Below are positions 9,908-21,489 of a stretch of DNA of 64,000 nucleotides, in pieces. The notes beneath the pieces are model-generated. The model did not search any database. It was not told the DNA's origin and saw only the letters and a list, made by a program, of their open reading frames with translations. The DNA lies in the NCBI RefSeq assembly GCF_905163445.1, contig NC_053204.1, positions 3,479,501 to 3,543,500 on the forward strand, read 5' to 3'. The position numbers and the translations under genes were made by a program. Each line of letters begins with the position of its first letter. Position 1 is the first letter of the stretch. The stretch is from Pararge aegeria (Eukaryota; Arthropoda; Insecta; Lepidoptera; Nymphalidae).

Positions 9908-10184
9908 TCAACATCAACCCATTACCACAGAGTAAGGGTTTCCTTCCACAATGAGAAGGGGTTAAGGCCGTAGATTGGTGGACTCCAAACATCTTTGAGA
10001 ACATTGTGAAGAGCTTTCAGGCATGCAGGTTGCCTCACGATGTTTTCCTTCACCGTTGAAGCAAGTGATATTTTAATTACTTAAAACGCACATAACTTTG
10101 AAAAGTTAGAGGTGCGTGCTGGGATTCCAACTCGGCCCCCCGAAAGTGTCGTTGAGCTCCTACCCAATGCGCTATCAGATTTCT
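9908..10184 (-). repeat. SINE-2 copy
   Basis: On the minus strand this repeat has a tRNA-like head (TAGCGCATTGGGTAGGAGCT), then GCACGCACCTCTAACTTTTC, the block CTTCAACGGTGAAGGAAAAC and the end GTAATGGGTTGAT. The same order recurs at eight or more places in the window. Confidence 0.75.
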
Positions 10185-10202
10185 TAATACCGTCACCAAA
10201 AT

Positions 10203-10224
10203 AAAAATATATATATATATATAT
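10203..10224. repeat. AT microsatellite
   Basis: A run of TA dinucleotides beside the SINE-2 head. Confidence 0.8.
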
Positions 10225-10439
10225 AATCAACGTAAGTACCCATTGTTCATCTACGTACTTATGACTATTCAGAGAATTTCCCGATAGAAAAACCCAATAC
10301 CTACTTATCTGACTAAACAACCTTTTGCAAAATAAACATTTGCGGATCCTTTATGAAGGCAATCATACAAACATCACTCGTTTTTATGTACCTACCTACC
10401 TACCTATCCTACCTACTTATAAGTCGTAATAGGTTGGAT

Positions 10440-10628
10440 ATTTAATAATTACGATTTTGATTAATTGTGATTAATCGATTGCAATTGTGATTGCGACTTA
10501 TTATACAACCAAATGCGTAGGTACATCTTATATTGGTGAGTATGTAACAAACGTATGTATGATTCCGATTGCGCTTGCGATTGCGACTTGTTGATATTGA
10601 TTCCGATTGAAATTGATATTGATTCCGA
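10440..10628. repeat. Degenerate GATTGC/GATTCC array
   Basis: Repeated GATTGCGA, GATTAATTGTGATT, GATTCCGATTG and TTGATATTGATTCC words run through this stretch in no strict period. It reads as a decayed simple-sequence array. A CTAC array lies just upstream (10390-10425). Confidence 0.55.
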
Positions 10629-10629
10629 T

Positions 10630-10897
10630 TGGTTACTAATATTATAAATGTGAATGTAAGTTTGTTTGGTACGCTTTCACGCTTTCACTACTAAACCGAT
10701 CTTCATGAAACCTTTTGTACACATTCTTGGAGGTATTAGAAATAATAAAGTAAACTTTGAATTAAAAAATAAATTATCTAAGATTAAAAAATGTTTGTGA
10801 AAAAATCTCAAAGTCTCATATATGACTATAGGTGTAGACTATGTAGCAGTACGCTGCCTCCCAAAATTACGCGGGCGAAGCCGCAGGCCACATCTAG
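10630..10897 (+). mobile_element. Short non-autonomous Helitron
   Basis: The start TTACTAATATTATAAATGTG and the end ACGCGGGCGAAGCCGCAGG followed by CATCTAG then T match small lepidopteran Helitrons. GCGGGCGAAGCCGC can form the 3' hairpin and CTAG is the expected terminus. The first few bases of the 5' TC end are missing or altered. Confidence 0.65.
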
Positions 10898-10974
10898 TTA
10901 CTAATAATTTACTTGACAAGGAAATACTCCTTGACAATGGAAGCTGTTGGAAGTAATGAAGAAAACGTAGAACA

Positions 10975-11295
10975 ATAATATTGGTTAGAAGCAGGCGTTA
11001 CTTTGCGGAAATCCATAATATATTATGAAAATTAATCTTAATTGGCTATACTCCGCGGACAGCATTTGCATGTGCCATGTGACAAATGATATTTAACTCT
11101 TTCCTACAATCCTCCTTAGTTAATGGAATAGACAATAATCTATGACATTATTATGAAATGCTGCAGGTTTATGCTGCCAAGGATGACACGATGAAGCTGG
11201 TATGGTGTATCAGTATATGAAGGCTTACGATAAATAATTACTGTTCGCGGAGTATAGCAAATTACGCTTAATTTTCTTAATATAGAACAATAATA
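10975..11295. repeat. REP-D copy with inverted ends
   Basis: The left part (10980-11060) is the reverse complement of a block also present at 50575-50690 (GCAAAGTAACGCCTGCTTCT). The right part (about 11238-11290, GTTCGCGGAGTATAGCAAAT) repeats the start of that block in the other direction, so the ends face each other. Confidence 0.45.
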
Positions 11296-11944
11296 TAAAG
11301 TAGGACTTCTTATTATTATTGAACAGACGTATCTATTATTTTTATACTTTTTAGAGACACAGCATACTGTGTTTTAAAATTATAATAGAATTAAACCAAA
11401 AAAAAAAAAATACTATTTTTGACCTGAACTGGCAATCGAATCTAGTAGCTGTTAGGGTTCAAACTCTTCCTGGCAGAGCTACATTCCGAGGCTCACATAC
11501 AAGCCCGCGTTACGCTGTTAAAATCAGTTAAAGTTAAACAGGTACACACAATCCGAAAAAAAAAAAACTGGTTACTTTGATAGTTTCTCATCGGGATATA
11601 AGAGTGTAAACTTACTTATTTCCACGCTATATAATTACTAACTATCACAGTCACCTATAATGCGTTTTTAGACAAAATATTCGTTAAAACACTTTGGAAA
11701 CTTTAACATAAAATACTTCACTTGTAAATACTGCAGTGTTTATAATATATCTGACAGAACGAAATACCTAATTGTAGTTTAGCGATTGGATAAATAATGT
11801 TTTGTAAATATTTACTTAGCATTTGACCTCTTAACCTTGTAGCAATGGTTTATCGTTAACTATGTATTTTACTTGTTATTTTTTTTAAACTGACTCTAAA
11901 TATTGCAGTATTTTAATTTGACACTCTTGTACCTACTTCCTTGA

Positions 11945-12255
11945 CGCAGTGATGAGCGCTGCGGTTTTTAATCTGGAAGTCCCGGGTTCAATCTCCACCA
12001 AGGGATTTGGGAATTTATTATTTCTAAATTTTATCTTGTCTGGTCTGGCTTTGGCTATGGCTAGTTACCAACCAAAGACTGGCTAGGCGGCACGCCTAGC
12101 GATTTAGTGTTCCCGTACGATGTTGCTTAGAAACCGTAGGAATAACTGCCATACCTCTAACAGGTTAGACGCTACCATTTAGACTGCGTTATTACATACC
12201 AGCAGAAGAGATTTAAGGCAAGGGCTAACTTGTAGTGGTATAAAAAAAAATATTA
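11945..12255 (+). repeat. SINE-3, near full length
   Basis: A tRNA-like head (GACGCAGTGATGAGCGCTG, CCCGGGTTCAATCTCC) is followed by the body TGGCTATGGCTAGTTACCA, the 3' block AACAGGTTAG and the end GGGCTAACTTGTAGTGGTAT with an A tail. Confidence 0.8.
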
Positions 12256-13690
12256 TATTCATAATTCCATGATTATTTTTAAATTTGAACAAGGATAATT
12301 TTCATCTGATTTCAATATTACCAACTGGAATTGAATACTAAAATGAAACTGAAATGGAATGGATAGTTAATACTATTTTTGTGTAATGAGTAACTATTAA
12401 GTGAGTCAACTTGTTTGTATACTCATGGAGAGTATCGGCACGTAAGCAACGCCGATTAGGCCTACGGGTTAGGAGTAGTAGGGGACCCCGCACTTCCTCA
12501 CATTCGTTGCTTTGCCGGTTGAATGAATTGACTCGCTATATACTTATTAAACATATAATATAGTAACAGTCAAAGCGCAAGTTGTTGACCGCTTTGAAAC
12601 AACATATACCCGCAGACACGGCCAACGCTACCTAGGTCTGATAAGAAAGCGTGTAGTGGAGATAGCTATACTCAAAGTATAGCTACAAGTCATTTGAATT
12701 TACAGAAAATCATAATTAACTATACCTTCCGCATGAATCACTCGGTTCATTAGTGAAAATCCGTTAGGTAGTTTTTTAGTTTTTCGCGCACAGACAGAGA
12801 TACAGACGCGGCAGGGGACTTTGTTTTATAATATCTAAGGATAATACAAACTGTGTGGGGGCAGCTTATAAATATCGGCAGACGAGTTTCATTCTCTAAT
12901 ATCCTAACCAGTCAATTAATAAACTTAAGTAGATACGTAACAAGTGGACATGTGGGTGGTACCTAACGTTAATTTAAAACACGCAAAAGTTAATTCAAAT
13001 ATGCAAAGTTAATTGAATAACAGAGGGGGCAGGAATGCGATTGGAAAAGTTGTACTACCTTCAAAATTTGTGGCGAATTTTAGCCAAAGTGAGCAGTGAG
13101 GGTGAGCACGCGTTTTTGTTTTATAATGAATGAAATACGATCGTTTACCCGTAATCCGGTTCAGTTGTCAGTCCGGTTCAGTTGACCGGTCAACACGTCT
13201 ATGGATAAAATAAATTATCCATGGTACAGCTAACCGGACATTATTGTACACCAAAACATAAAAAAAATAAAATTAAAAACCGCCAACTTTCAATATATTG
13301 TACATTATAACACTAGTCAAGCCCTTTCATTTGATACATTTAGCATACATCACCACTCAATTGTGAATATAATAAAAATTGTAATTATAAGAATGTCATA
13401 TGTTAGTACACTATGATAGAATTATAAGGTGTATTAGCTGTATGTCATAATCAAAAATAAGAAAAAAATCAATTAAAAAAAAAAGTCTGAATTAATGTTT
13501 CGTGGCAAAGGCTTTAACAGAATAGTAACACTTATCCACCAATCAGTCGTGTAATTTAGCTTTGAACTTCAAGAACGGTAACTCTTTTAAAGTTGTTGGT
13601 AGTTTATTACAAATCATTATTATAAAATGATAACTACTTTTGGAACAGAGCGCTGTTTTGCATGGTGGATAATATATTTTATTTTTATTT
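12256..13690. other. Gene-free interval
   Basis: No gene supported. Positions 12397-12545 may be a tiny inverted-end element (AGTGAGTCAA at the left, TTGACTCGCT at the right). Positions 12640-12840 resemble a Helitron or LINE relic ending TTTATAATATCTAAGGATA. The rest is AT-rich sequence with no readable structure. Confidence 0.4.
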
Positions 13691-13693
13691 TGG

Positions 13694-13766
13694 TAGAAAT
13701 ATGTGGAAATGTAGTGTGATTTAATACCCGATGTATTAAATCACACTACATTTCCACATATTTCTA
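13694..13766. repeat. Perfect 34-bp hairpin
   Basis: Arm 13694-13727 is the exact reverse complement of 13733-13766, with a 5-nt loop (CCGAT). No mismatch was seen. Confidence 0.95.
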
Positions 13767-14159
13767 TTAAATACTTAATGTATTTTTTTTTATTCGAGGC
13801 GAGCTCTGTCACAAAAAGCTGTAGCAAGTTTATAAACAACTTGCTTTAATAATAGTACAGCTTTTTGTTGCGCACCAATCCGCACATACAGTATATTTAG
13901 AACTCAACTCAAATATTATTTTTACCTAAATAAATGAATGTTTTAATTAATACAATTTTTTTCCTGAGTCTAAAGGTACACTCGGTCACCCTACACAGAG
14001 GAAAAGTTTCGCAATCAAATTAATTGGTCATTTTCCGTCTGTACATTTTTTATGGAAATAATTTTTGGGCAGGATGGACCGAGGACTCCTGTCAGGGTAT
14101 CAAGTGCACTCTTAACCAAAGGCAATATGAGAAAAGATATACGTATCGTCAACCAACTT

Positions 14160-14394
14160 TTACTTTAATAAATACATATACAACGACAGTACACACATAG
14201 CCATCTAGCCCTAAAGTAAAGCGTAGCTTGTGTTATGTGTGCATAAATAATATACATAAATACTTATAAAATACAACTCAGCCACTGAAAAACTTTCCTG
14301 TTCATCACACAAACATTTTCCAGTTGTGGGAATCGACCCCACGGCCTTTGACTAGAAAGCAGGGTCGCTGCTCACTGCGCCAATCGGCCGTCAT
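14160..14394 (-). repeat. SINE-1 copy
   Basis: It is reverse-oriented. The tail-side block (CATAGCCATCTAGCCCTAAA) is at the left and the head (GCGCCAATCGGCCGTC) at the right. The tRNA-like B-box is intact as GGAATCGACCCCACGG read on this strand. Confidence 0.8.
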
Positions 14395-15344
14395 ATTTTA
14401 ACAAAGTTTGTCCTGATTTGATCTAATTTGAGGTGCTTAATAAATATGCACAGTAAAGCATTCAATGCCATAAACGAACAGTTAAGTTTGGCACAATCTG
14501 AGGCCATCAAAATTTAAATTCAGGGTGTTTTCCTAAACAACTTCGTTTACACCATCAGTTGTGAGTGCCTCATGACATCACGATATCGCCGGCGCGTGCT
14601 GCGGAGGTCGCAGGTTTGATTACTGATTCTGCACTCGTCTAGGTCAATAACGCGGCTTACTCACCGCAATTTGAATATGTTTCTATTTTGGGTTGAGGAA
14701 AGATACATTTATTAAGGTGCTCAGTGATGCTATATGAGGTTTAAAGAACTTATGCCCGTTTTCACGACGACAGACTAGGCATTGCCTAACTAAGTAACTC
14801 CTAAATAAAGAAGATTCTTACGCATACATTTCACCGATCGATATTCACTAGGGAACTCATATAGCCTTACAAGGTATGGAATTTTGTGTTTGTATTTTCA
14901 CATTTTTTATTTTTCGTATGGATTTAAGGTTATTAAAAGAGAGAGAGAGATTGAAATAAATGAATTTTGCTTTTAAATCTGACTAAATGGTTATCCGTTT
15001 GACGCGATTCCGTAATTTTTCGAAGTTATACTTCTTTTGGCGCATTACGGAAAAATGGTTATAGTAAATTTTCAAGATGCGCACGCACATCGTCACAAAA
15101 AACCGAAACCATGAAATAAGCTATAGTCAACATTTTAGTTTTTCTAAAAAAGGTTTGACTGTTGACTTTCAATAATTCAAACAATACCTTTTTTCTATTG
15201 TTAGTGTAGTTTACTACAAACGTAGAATAAGGCGAAAGATAACATTTTTGAAAAGATTTTTAACTTGTTACGCCAAAGAAGAATAAATTTTAACGCGTGT
15301 ACATAAGTACACACACTTTTTTGTTTCTAAAACGAATAAACTAA
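14395..15344. other. Gene-free interval
   Basis: No gene or recognised repeat. Only short runs stand out, such as GAGAGAGAGA near 14940. Confidence 0.4.
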
Positions 15345-15746
15345 CAGTTTAACCCCGCCACCTTAGACTGCATCATCACCTAACATCAGGTGAGATTGGG
15401 GCCATGGGCTAACTGGTAAGGAAATTAAAAAAAAAAAAAACAACAATATTTTTTTTCTTGTATCGTACTAGGAGATCATGAAATGGAGACGGAATTTCTT
15501 CCTTAGATAACTCAAGGAGTAGATAAATATTTTGCACTACTGCTACTACTTACTACTATAGGTACTGCATCACGCAACCTAACGCCAGATGAGATTGGAC
15601 GAGTGCATTATCAGGCTAACTTGTAATGAAAATTAAAAAGGAAACAAGCAAAAAGATATTTTTGCTTGTATCGTACTAGGAGATCATGGAATGGAGACGG
15701 AATTTCTTCCTTAGATAACTCAAGGAGTAGATAAATATTTTGCTGA
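15345..15746 (+). repeat. Two-copy tandem duplication holding SINE-3 3' ends
   Basis: Copy one runs about 15365-15533 and copy two about 15566-15744. Each has a SINE-3 3' end (ATCAGGTGAGATTGG-like, GGCTAACT) and then a nearly identical flank: CTTGTATCGTACTAGGAGAT and ACGGAATTTCTTCCTTAGAT up to AAATATTTTGC. The second SINE part has decayed more than the flank. Confidence 0.7.
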
Positions 15747-15859
15747 TAAACATTTGGAAAATGTATTATTTTAATCAGTGAGAGAAACTTAGGGTTGTCA
15801 CTACTCTGAGAAGAAAGTACAATTTTTTTGACGTGACAACGTCTTATAATTCGATGGAG

Positions 15860-16080
15860 CCGGCTGTACGCACGAAAAAACATGACGTATGCGGCGTTAC
15901 CTCGCTCTGAGGTGTTCCATTTAAGGCTTGAAGTGCAAGCGAGAGCGCGGAACGAGCGACAAAGAGGCACAGTCGGCCTCCGCGTTCGACATCTGTCTCT
16001 CTCCTACTTGAGTAGGCGATGCGTCCGCGTGGATAGCTTCTATACAATTACATTTACATGTTTTCGGCAAGGATGAAGTG
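15860..16080. other. GC-richer unclassified segment
   Basis: A locally GC-rich block (GAGCGCGGAACGAGCGACA, GGCCTCCGCGTTCGACATC) in AT-rich surroundings. Several short open frames overlap it on both strands, but none has splice sites or a protein-like composition that I trust. It may be part of a transposon. Confidence 0.3.
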
Positions 16081-16199
16081 CAGTGAAAAGTGAATGTGGT
16101 GTCAATTTTTTATAGCAACGATAATATCTATCAAACAAATAAAATTAAAATTTGCTTTTGAAAAATGCAACCATTCCATCAGTATTTTCTTACGACGTT

Positions 16200-16755
16200 G
16201 TCATGTTCAACTATCGTCAGTAAGCCGACTTTACAGACAACCAATTTTTTTTAAACAAAATTAGACCTCCATAGCCTAGAAGATGCCTATTCAATCTTGA
16301 TTTGAAGGTACTCATGTTGTAAGACCTGGTCAAAATGGAAGCTGGAAGAGCATTCCAGCGGTGCGGATCAGAAACGAAGATGCGAAGCGCTTCGTACGCG
16401 TCCGCGGTATATCGACCACGTAGGGATGCAGATCCTTACGGTGCCTCGCGGTTCGATGGTAAAAAGGCGAGGGCGGAACTAGATCAAATAGTTCTTGAGC
16501 ACACTCTTTATTTATTCCGAATATATATATTTATAGTGGAAAAAAAGTGTTGGTGCCGTGTGGCGATGGTAGATCACACTACAGTTGTGATCACCCCTCC
16601 TGAACATTACGGAGAGCGGACATCAGCGTCCTCTGTGTTACTACTTGCATCTTCTGCGTTCACCAACCCGTCTGCATAGCGTGGTGATTATAGGCAAAAC
16701 CTCCGACTGGGAGAGGCCTTTAGTCTAGCAGAGGACTGTTATAGACTATTAATGA
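16200..16755 (+). mobile_element. LINE 3' region remnants, RTE-like end
   Basis: Positions about 16220-16480 resemble a decayed LINE (GAGCATTCCAGCGGTGCGG, GATGCGAAGCGCTTCGTACG). Positions 16546-16755 resemble the common lepidopteran RTE-type end: GGGAGAGGCCTTTAGTCTAG, CAGAGGACTGTTATAGAC and an AATGAATGAAA tail. An open frame of 114 codons crosses it but looks incidental. Confidence 0.5.
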
Positions 16756-16849
16756 ATGAAAATAACATAATAATTAAAAATGTAATTTTTTTTTTTTTAT
16801 TTTAACAGTGTTGTTTTTATCTCATCTTATCTTATATCTTTAAACGAGC

Positions 16850-17034
16850 AATTCTTGTATATATATAATTAGAATCTCGGAATCGGCTCCAACAATTTTC
16901 ATGAAATTTAGTATACAGGGGGTTTCGGGGTTGATAAATCGATCTAGCTAGGATTCATTTTTAGAAAAGGTCATTTTATTCGTATTTTCCGGTAATAACC
17001 GATTTGGTGCAGACGAAGTTCCACGGGTCAGCTA
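16850..17034 (+). mobile_element. Short Helitron-like element
   Basis: The left end GTATATATATAATTAGAATC is followed by TCGGAATCGGCTCC; the right end is GACGAAGTTCCACGGGTC and then AGCTAG before T. A related copy lies reversed at 57840-58050. Confidence 0.55.
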
Positions 17035-17254
17035 GTTATAATTAAGCATGTAATTTAAATAAATGCAAATCAATAAATGATATCTATTTATTTATTACGT
17101 TCACCAACAGATTCTACACTGAAACTAGCATAGGAACTACAAAATTGAGAAATATAAAGTTGTAGTGTAAGCCTAGAGATATAAAGAGATAATAATAACT
17201 CTTTATTTGGTAACTATAGCGAATATTTAATAGAGTAGCTATAATATAACGGCC

Positions 17255-17516
17255 TCGACGGCCGATTGGCGCAGTTTGCAGCGACCCTGCTTTCTGAGCC
17301 CAAGGCCGTGGGTTCGATTCCCACTACTGGACAATATTTGTGTGATGAACATGAATGTTTTTCAGTGTGTGGGTGTTTATATGTTTATTCTAAGTATTTA
17401 TGTATATTATTCATAAAAATATTAATCAGTTGCCTTAGTACCCATAACACAAGCTACGCTTACTTTGGGACTAGATGGCGATGTTTGTATTGTCGTAGTA
17501 TATTTATTAAAAAAAA
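17255..17516 (+). repeat. SINE-1, full length
   Basis: From the head GACGGCCGATTGGCGCAGTT to the tail TCGTAGTATATTTATT plus an A run. Both A-box-like and B-box-like blocks are intact. Confidence 0.85.
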
Positions 17517-17749
17517 AAGTAATAATCAAAAACTAAATCATAAAAATTAATGAATATTATTATGTTGGGGTGTGGCAACCCTAAATCAGATTCGCTTGGC
17601 CATCCTCCAAACGGGTTGGCACTATTGAAGTACTAAATAAATAACATGAATCCTTCATGACAAACATGAATTTACTTGACTTATATTAAAGTGAAGCTCC
17701 AGCTTGAGGGTTAATAAGTAAAACATTGAATTTAAGTAAGTTAATAGTT

Positions 17750-18366
17750 TATTATCTGACGTCATCCGGACGTGGATCCTTACCACGGTCACGGGGGCGT
17801 TCGGACTAAACAATGATTAGTCCAAAAGTCCACCAACACTCAGATTAACGTCGAACAGAGCCGAGGTTCGAGCCCTCGCAGGAGGCACCCTCGAGTCTCC
17901 TACTCTCCCTCCGATTTCGTCGAGCCCTGGGGCTCTTCTCATGGCGAGCTTTCGCACTCGCCCCACTCCCCCGGTGACGCCGTAGCAACCCCTCAGGTGG
18001 TTAGCGGCAAGTGTCCATCCGAAAATCGAATCGAAAATATATTTTATTTAAACAAAAAACTCACATCATTAAATTTTTAATTTAAGTCTCATATAATATC
18101 AAATCATTTATTTATCTCCGTATTCATTCTCTTCTATTCTCTTCTCGAGCGGGTGAAGATCATTATCTACACCCATGTACACCCAACAATAGAATATCAT
18201 CATACTAAATAAAAGCTGTATTTGACAGTTTGACAGTTGAAAAATAGGATTGCTCCGATCGTCACCAAACTTTACAGGATTACTCGCCGGGTCAATCCGG
18301 AGATCCCTGAAAGATTTGGAGCCTATACGGAACATACCCACACACTTTCTCTTTTATATATATAGA
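17750..18366 (-). mobile_element. Helitron-like element carrying LTR-related sequence
   Basis: Read on the minus strand it starts TCTATATATATAAAAGAGAA and GTGTGTGGGTATGTTCCGTA, a familiar Helitron 5' end. Its distal part (17760-18005) matches the LTR-like block at 54085-54345 and positions 54770-54900 (GTCGAGCCCTGGGGCTC and ACTCCCCCGGTGACGCCGTA). I see no 3' hairpin here, so this copy is probably 3' truncated. Confidence 0.55.
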
Positions 18367-18479
18367 TAGTTTGTAAGTAAATAGTTTTCTTGTAGTTTTT
18401 GCACGTACCCTGAATGTTATAACGTTTCAACTTGTTTTTGATTGGCTTCAGGTTTTTATTTCCTGTGACCATCCGTGGT

Positions 18480-18964
18480 CAGTGGCGTGCATGGAGGGTA
18501 TGCACATGGACAGATTCCATAAAATTATAAAAATCTCCAGCACGAGTTATATAAATCTTACGGGCAGGCATTTTAAGAGTTATAAAAAGCCTACCCTTAA
18601 GTTTTACTTTAACTTTAATCTCCAAAAATAAACATTTTATTTATTTTTCTTTAATATTTTTGCATGTTGCATGTTAAATCTATATCCAAAATAAAATATA
18701 CTTGTCGTAGTCTTATGTTGTTGTATCAAAAATTATATAGGGGAGTGCACTGATATCTATAGTACGAGTTCTTACTCAGTTTAGGTACCAGTGATTCAGC
18801 CATACATAGTACTAAGCTATGATTTCTGTCACAATTTAATAATAGTGTGAATAAATGATTTTATTATTATTATTATTATTATTATATTACAACTCGTTCT
18901 GGATTAATATAAGTCATTTTATATCATCTGCATACTCTGTGTATACCGTCTATGCACGCCACTG
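18480..18964. mobile_element. hAT-type MITE with 8-bp target duplication
   Basis: It starts CAGTGGCGTGCATGG and ends with the inverse, TATGCACGCCACTG. The flanking 8-mers are TCCGTGGT (18472-18479) and TCCGAGGT (18965-18972), differing by one base. An 8-bp duplication and CAGTGGCG-type ends point to hAT. The interior has an (ATT)n run at about 18867-18894. A shorter relative sits at 59762-59961. Confidence 0.8.
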
Positions 18965-19021
18965 TCCGAGGTCTACATAATCAGTTTCACTCGACCAAAT
19001 GGTACTTGACCAAATGGTGAC

Positions 19022-19330
19022 GATCTCCCTGGCGCAACGGTGAGCGCTGTGCATTGAAGTGGGAAGTCCCGGGTAAGATTCCCGGAAGGAGCAATCTGGG
19101 AATTTATTATTTCAAAATTTTCTCCTGTCTGGTCTGGGAGGCTTCGGCCGTGGCTAGTTACCGACAAAGTCGCACCGCTAAACGGTGTATCTTGCGGTTA
19201 GTGTTCCGGTGCGATGTCGCGTGGAAACCGATTAGTGGTATGACTACCATAACAGGTTAGCCCGCTACCATCTTAGATTATCACACTTGACTGCAGTCAA
19301 GGGCTAACTTGTGGAATAAAAAAAAAACTT
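19022..19330 (+). repeat. SINE-3, full length
   Basis: The tRNA-like head is GGCGCAACGGTGAGCGCTG, then CCCGGGTAAGATTCCCGG. The body has GGCCGTGGCTAGTTACCGAC and the end is AGGGCTAACTTGTGGAAT with an A tail. Confidence 0.8.
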
Positions 19331-19599
19331 TTCTAAAGAAATTCAAAATGCCATATTATGCCTATGCCAATAATATTTAAAGAGATCTCTCGATTTTCCG
19401 GGAACCCCCCAATATATATTCACTAAATCTAAATGAGACCAGCTCTTAAGTATGGTATGATATACCGAACAAAACGAGAATTATCAAAATCCGTTTTTTA
19501 CTTTACTGGCGGAGTAATCGCAACACAAACATACAAAAAAAAAACAGTAAAATTGATTAACATCTTCTTTTTTTTAAGTAGGTTGATAAAATCGTCGGA

Positions 19600-19932
19600 A
19601 TAATTCTTGATGGTAGAATTTATATCCGCACATACATTAAATGCTGTGCCATTATAAAAGGGATATCCACTGGGTGGGAAGTAACACGAAATTCGCAGTT
19701 CTCAGTCGAGTTGCCGTACACAAAGCAGCTCGGAGGACGGGACAGGCGTCCCGCGGGATAAATCACGTAGCTGGCTGCGCGCACTGAACACCGTGGAAGA
19801 TTTTTTTATAATAATATTGCATTTTGCGAATATGCAATGATATAATAACTTTAAGCGACTCTATGGATTTCTTGTTAACCTGCGTGATACATTTTTCACT
19901 AGACAGTTACGCGACAGTTACGCTTTAGCAAC
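19600..19932 (+). repeat. REP-B copy 1
   Basis: It shares a ~270-bp block with 22275-22560: TTTATATCCGC, CCGTACACAAAGCAGCT, GGAGGACGGGACAGGCGTCC, CGCGGGAT and AGCGACTCTATGG. It runs straight into the LINE coding remnant at 19933, so it may be upstream LINE sequence. Confidence 0.6.
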
Positions 19933-20088
19933 ATGATTCCTAAGGAAATTCTTGACCTACCAATGCATACATTTAAAAAATGTGTAAAAACGCATCTAGT
20001 ACAGCGAGGTTACTATAAATTTGATGAATTCCTCAATGACAAGGTAGATTGGAAGCAGCCAGCCTCGCTCTCATCTCCCGCAAGATAG
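19933..20088 (+). pseudogene. LINE reverse transcriptase C-terminal remnant
   Basis: A 51-residue open stretch ends in TAG: MIPKEILDLPMHTFKKCVKT, then a TH..L...GYY...EFLNDK.DW pattern. This C-terminal signature is common in Jockey/CR1-like lepidopteran elements. The catalytic domain is absent. Confidence 0.6.
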
Positions 20089-20102
20089 AAAAATGATTGT
20101 AA

Positions 20103-20290
20103 AGTCAAAGTCAAAGTCAAAAATATCTTTATTCAAGTAGGCCCACAGGTGGCACTTTTGATGCGTACATAAGAATTACATTTGTAAATGTTGATGTTGG
20201 AAAAGAGCAACTACTGAGTTTCTTGCCGGCTCTTCTCGGTAGAATCTGCTTTCCGAACCGGTGGTAGAGTCACTACAAACATACATACTT
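20103..20290 (-). repeat. LINE 3' end with TTTGAC tail
   Basis: Starts with AAAGTCAAAGTCAAAGTCAA (a reversed TTTGACTTTGAC tail), then ATCTTTATTCAAGTAGGCCC. Similar tails occur at 46330-46350, 52140-52210 and 57120-57165. Confidence 0.6.
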
Positions 20291-20302
20291 GACGTTTTAA
20301 CA

Positions 20303-20575
20303 TGAATGTTTTTCAGTGTTTGGTTGTTTATCTTTATATTATAAGTATTAATGTGTATGAATGAATGAATGAATGAATGAATGAATACACTTTTATTGTA
20401 CACCAAAGAAACAAAAAGTAGTTACAAAGATATAAATACAATCAAGAGAGTACAATTTGGTGTATTATATTCATTAAAAAAAAAAACTTGAGCTATCTTA
20501 GTACACATACCACAAACTACGGTTACTTTGGGGATGCGTGTATTGTCGTAGTATATTTATTGATATCAATTTATT
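20303..20575 (+). repeat. SINE-1 fragment interrupted by a LINE tail
   Basis: The SINE-1 middle (20303-20357) and end (about 20465-20575) are separated by a minus-strand LINE 3' end (20358-20464). The insertion is flanked by GTGTA on both sides. Confidence 0.7.
20358..20464 (-). mobile_element. Truncated LINE 3' end inside SINE-1
   Basis: Begins with a reversed (ATTC)n tail, then ACACTTTTATTGTACACCA as in the LINE at 36480-37160. Copies of GTGTA at 20353-20357 and 20460-20464 look like the target-site duplication. Confidence 0.7.
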
Positions 20576-20754
20576 TATTTATTTATTTACGAATACGCAA
20601 TGAAATTTCATCGTTTAGCGACTCAATAAATTCTTTGACTGCGTTAATTTGCATAACACAACTAAAACAAAATACTTTTTCCTAAATATATATACGAAAT
20701 ACTGGTGAAGGGTGCATCAGTATGTTTAATAAGGAAATACCCTTTAAAAGTATG

Positions 20755-21300
20755 AAAAGAAAAGCATAAGAAAAATAAGAATATTTATTTTGCCATACAA
20801 ACTAATTCAAAGTATTCTTAGCGTTTACTTATGACAATCCTATTGAAGATAAAAGACTGACACGCGCACAGTATCTACGACACGTGCCGCGTACCTAATT
20901 AGGTGTCAGTAGTCACTTGATTTTAATTTTGCATGTGATGTTAGGCCTGTGTCTTATTTCTTTAAGTAAAAACTATGGCAGTGCAGTGTCATCTCATGCA
21001 AGCATACAAAATTAAAATCATGCCATAGTTTTTACTAAAAGAAAACAGACTTGCAAGCATGCAAGATTAAAATAATGTCATCCAATCCGAGAGAAATCCA
21101 ATACAGCCCTAAGATGTTAGGACTGTATTTGATTTCTCTCAGTAAAAACTATGGCAGTACTTTACTCAAAAACTACCAGCGTTTCGGTTTCACAGATAAG
21201 TCTCAGAGACAGTACATAATCTCAGTATATAAACCTCTAAAGCCTGTGAAGTATTATTTCGGTTTTCATTTACACGTTGCATACTGTAGGTACCACTTAC
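20755..21300 (+). repeat. REP-C copy A with internal fold-back
   Basis: It shares long blocks with 46570-46940, 47340-47600 and 47765-47849, including GTTTCACAGATAAGTCTCAG and TTTCGGTTTTCATTTACACG. Inside it AGTAAAAACTATGGCA (20966-20981) is inverted at 21022-21037 and occurs directly again near 21141, so a segment has been duplicated and flipped. Confidence 0.65.
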
Positions 21301-21489
21301 GCTGAGTGCGGTGAATACGCAAGTGAACCCCGTGCTCTCACTTATAGGTCTATCGAGGGACACACAGAGTTTTTAGTGGGTGCAAGTCCCACATAACTAC
21401 TCCGTTTCCCCCAACGGAGTGGTATGCGTCAGGCATTTTATCTGTATAAAAAAAAAAAGGTACCACTTACGATGCATCTATAGCATTTT

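Noticed and set aside
16335..16679. Plus-strand 114-codon frame
   Set aside because: Crosses two decayed LINE 3' segments; composition changes midway and there is no conserved motif.
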